NCBI GenBank assembly: GCA_026707335.1
Contig: JAPOXB010000026.1
Span: 24,290 to 30,353, forward strand
Origin: Chloroflexota bacterium
Lineage (GTDB): Bacteria > Chloroflexota > Dehalococcoidia > Bin125
Direction: 5' to 3'
DNA: 6,064 nt
Position 1 is the stretch's first letter. Every line of letters begins with the position of its first letter. The notes beneath the pieces are model-generated. The model was not told the origin of the DNA and made no database searches. It saw only the letters and a list, made by a program, of their open reading frames with translations. The position numbers and the translations under genes were made by a program. Below are positions 4,987 through 6,064 of this stretch, piece after piece.

Positions 4987-6064
4987 CTAGGCCTCTTCGA
5001 CGTCCACGTCGATCTTGTGCCAGCCGGTGGCGCCGTCGGGCTTCGACGGCCGGATCGACGAGGTCTGGGTCTCCCCGTTGCCGTCGGTGGCGCGGACCGC
5101 GATGCGGTACGAGCCCGGCGCGGCGTCCCATTTGATCGCCCATTGCCGCCAGCTGGACTGCGTGAGCCGCTCGCCGAGTTGGGCCTCGCGCCATTCGCCC
5201 TCGGGGCCGTCGGCGTCGGACACCTGCACTTCGACCCGGCTGATGCTGCGGATGCCGCCCCAGGCGACGCCGGCGATCTCGGTCGGGCCCGCCGCGATCG
5301 ACCGGCGGTGGCGCGGCACGTCGATGCGTGACTGCGTCTTGATCGGTCCGTACCGCGACCAGCCGCGCGGGATCCAGTAGGCGTCGAAGTCCCGGAAGGT
5401 CGTGAGCTCGATCTCGCGCAGCCACTTGGTGGCCGAGACGTAGCCGTAGAGCCCCGGGATGATGAGGCGCGCGGGGAAGCCGTGCTCCGCGGGCAGCGGC
5501 TCGCCGTTCATGCCGATCGCGACCATCGAGGGCCGGCCGTCGAGGGCGACCTCGGTGGGGAAGCCGACGGTGAAGTCATCGACCGAGCGCCCGACGACCT
5601 GGTCGGCCTCCTCGTGGACGCCGGCGCGCTCGAGCAGCTTCGGCAGCGGCACGCCCAGCCAGATCGCGTTGCCCACCAGCGGGCCGCCGACGCGGTTGGA
5701 GACGCAGGCCAGCGTGGCCGACTCGTCGATCTCGACCATCTCCAGCAGTTGCTGGAAGTTGAGGACGTACGGCTCGTCGACCATGCCCTTGATGGTGAGC
5801 TCCCATGTGTCGACGTCGACCTGCGGCGTGCTGAGCGCCGTGTCGATCCGGTAGAACGTTTCGTTCGGCGTGATCAGCGTCGATTGCCCCTCCACGGGCA
5901 TGACGATGGTGGCGGCTGCCGCCGCCGCGTCCGCCGCGGCTTCCTCCTCCGCCGCGGCCTCCGCCGCCGCAGCCGCCTCCGCGGCCTCCGCCGCTGCCGC
6001 CTCGGCGGCCGCTGCCGCCGCGGCTTCCTCCTCCGCCGCCTCCGCCGCGGCAGCGGCGGCTGCG
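4987..6064 (-). CDS. Molybdopterin-dependent oxidoreductase, sulfite-oxidase superfamily (5' end outside window)
   Basis: The open frame continues past the right edge, so the true start is not seen. An in-frame ATG at 5901 lies directly before the conserved domain but has an Ala/Glu linker upstream and is probably internal. Numbering from it, the Moco-binding domain spans about 10-190 and includes TPNETFYRIDTAL, TLACVSNRVGG with the molybdenum-ligand Cys66 (codon 5706-5704), MNGEPLPAEHGFPARL (131-146) and GLYGYVSATKWL (150-161). A C-terminal Ig-like Mo-co dimerisation domain follows, with WRQWAIKWD and VRATDGNGETQ. The enzyme transfers oxygen or electrons at the molybdenum centre outside the cytoplasm. 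The CVSNRVGG active-site context, not the CAGNRR type of classical sulfite oxidases, points to the membrane-linked subgroup whose substrate is unclear. Relatives I recall carry N-terminal membrane helices, which would lie beyond the window. Confidence 0.93.
   Translation of the reverse strand, partial: AAAAAAAEAAEEEAAAAAAAEAAAAEAAEAAAAAEAAAEEEAAADAAAAAATIVMPVEGQSTLITPNETFYRIDTALSTPQVDVDTWELTIKGMVDEPYVLNFQQLLEMVEIDESATLACVSNRVGGPLVGNAIWLGVPLPKLLERAGVHEEADQVVGRSVDDFTVGFPTEVALDGRPSMVAIGMNGEPLPAEHGFPARLIIPGLYGYVSATKWLREIELTTFRDFDAYWIPRGWSRYGPIKTQSRIDVPRHRRSIAAGPTEIAGVAWGGIRSISRVEVQVSDADGPEGEWREAQLGERLTQSSWRQWAIKWDAAPGSYRIAVRATDGNGETQTSSIRPSKPDGATGWHKIDVDVEEA
5911..6064 (-). repeat. Ala/Glu low-complexity linker in the molybdopterin oxidoreductase
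   Basis: In the oxidoreductase frame, the 51 codons between 6063 and 5911 encode 39 Ala, 11 Glu and one Asp, arranged as alanine runs broken by single E or EEE. The tract joins an unseen N-terminal part to the catalytic domain and probably forms a long helix or spacer. It contains a 25-bp exact direct repeat (5931-5955 and 6015-6039, 84 bp apart), so it seems to grow by duplication. Confidence 0.85.

Noticed and set aside
3102..5135. 677-residue plus-strand open frame across the hydrolase and binding-protein genes
   Set aside because: It is an out-of-frame shadow rich in Arg/Gly/Ala. The hydrolase triad and the family-3 binding-protein motifs lie in other frames.
5899..5901. ATG at 5901 as the true start of the molybdopterin oxidoreductase
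   Set aside because: The frame stays open upstream to the window edge through a patterned Ala/Glu tract with codon-regular structure. Starting here would also leave an exported-type enzyme with no targeting signal.
5911..6064. GCC/GCG-rich tract at the right edge as a non-coding triplet repeat
   Set aside because: The triplets are in frame with the oxidoreductase and give a coherent Ala/Glu linker like those in the lipoprotein, so a coding linker explains it.

Overview
The window is very GC-rich DNA (roughly 70% or more by eye, with third codon positions almost all G or C). It holds five protein genes, two of which run off the ends. I see no RNA genes, insertion sequences or CRISPR arrays. 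All five products look exported or membrane-bound: two probable lipoprotein solute-binding proteins, a membrane-anchored alpha/beta hydrolase, a molybdopterin oxidoreductase and a repeat-rich lipoprotein of no family I know. The Ala/Glu/Pro-rich linkers and the class of dipeptide-type binding protein recall high-GC Chloroflexota, actinobacteria or myxobacteria. The phylum cannot be fixed from the sequence, so this is inference only.

Layout: at the left edge, on the minus strand, a lipoprotein gene (1172 down to beyond position 1) encodes a lipobox, nine copies of a six-residue AEQAEP repeat, and two tandem copies of a four-cysteine module. Upstream of it on the same strand is a family-5 (dipeptide/oligopeptide-type) substrate-binding lipoprotein (2999-1278). 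A 118-bp divergent intergenic region with inverted repeats separates that gene from the plus-strand pair: a three-helix alpha/beta hydrolase (3118-4182), then 42 bp later a family-3 (polar amino acid) binding lipoprotein (4225-4968). That gene converges, with only 18 bp between stops, on a minus-strand molybdopterin oxidoreductase of the sulfite-oxidase superfamily. Its 5' end, an Ala/Glu linker, runs off the right edge.

How the genes might work together: two different classes of binding protein flank a membrane hydrolase, and no permease or ATPase is present. A link between peptide and amino-acid scavenging is possible but speculative. The least familiar item is the duplicated four-cysteine lipoprotein. 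It is hidden behind long antisense open frames and is easy to miss because it has no stop inside the window.
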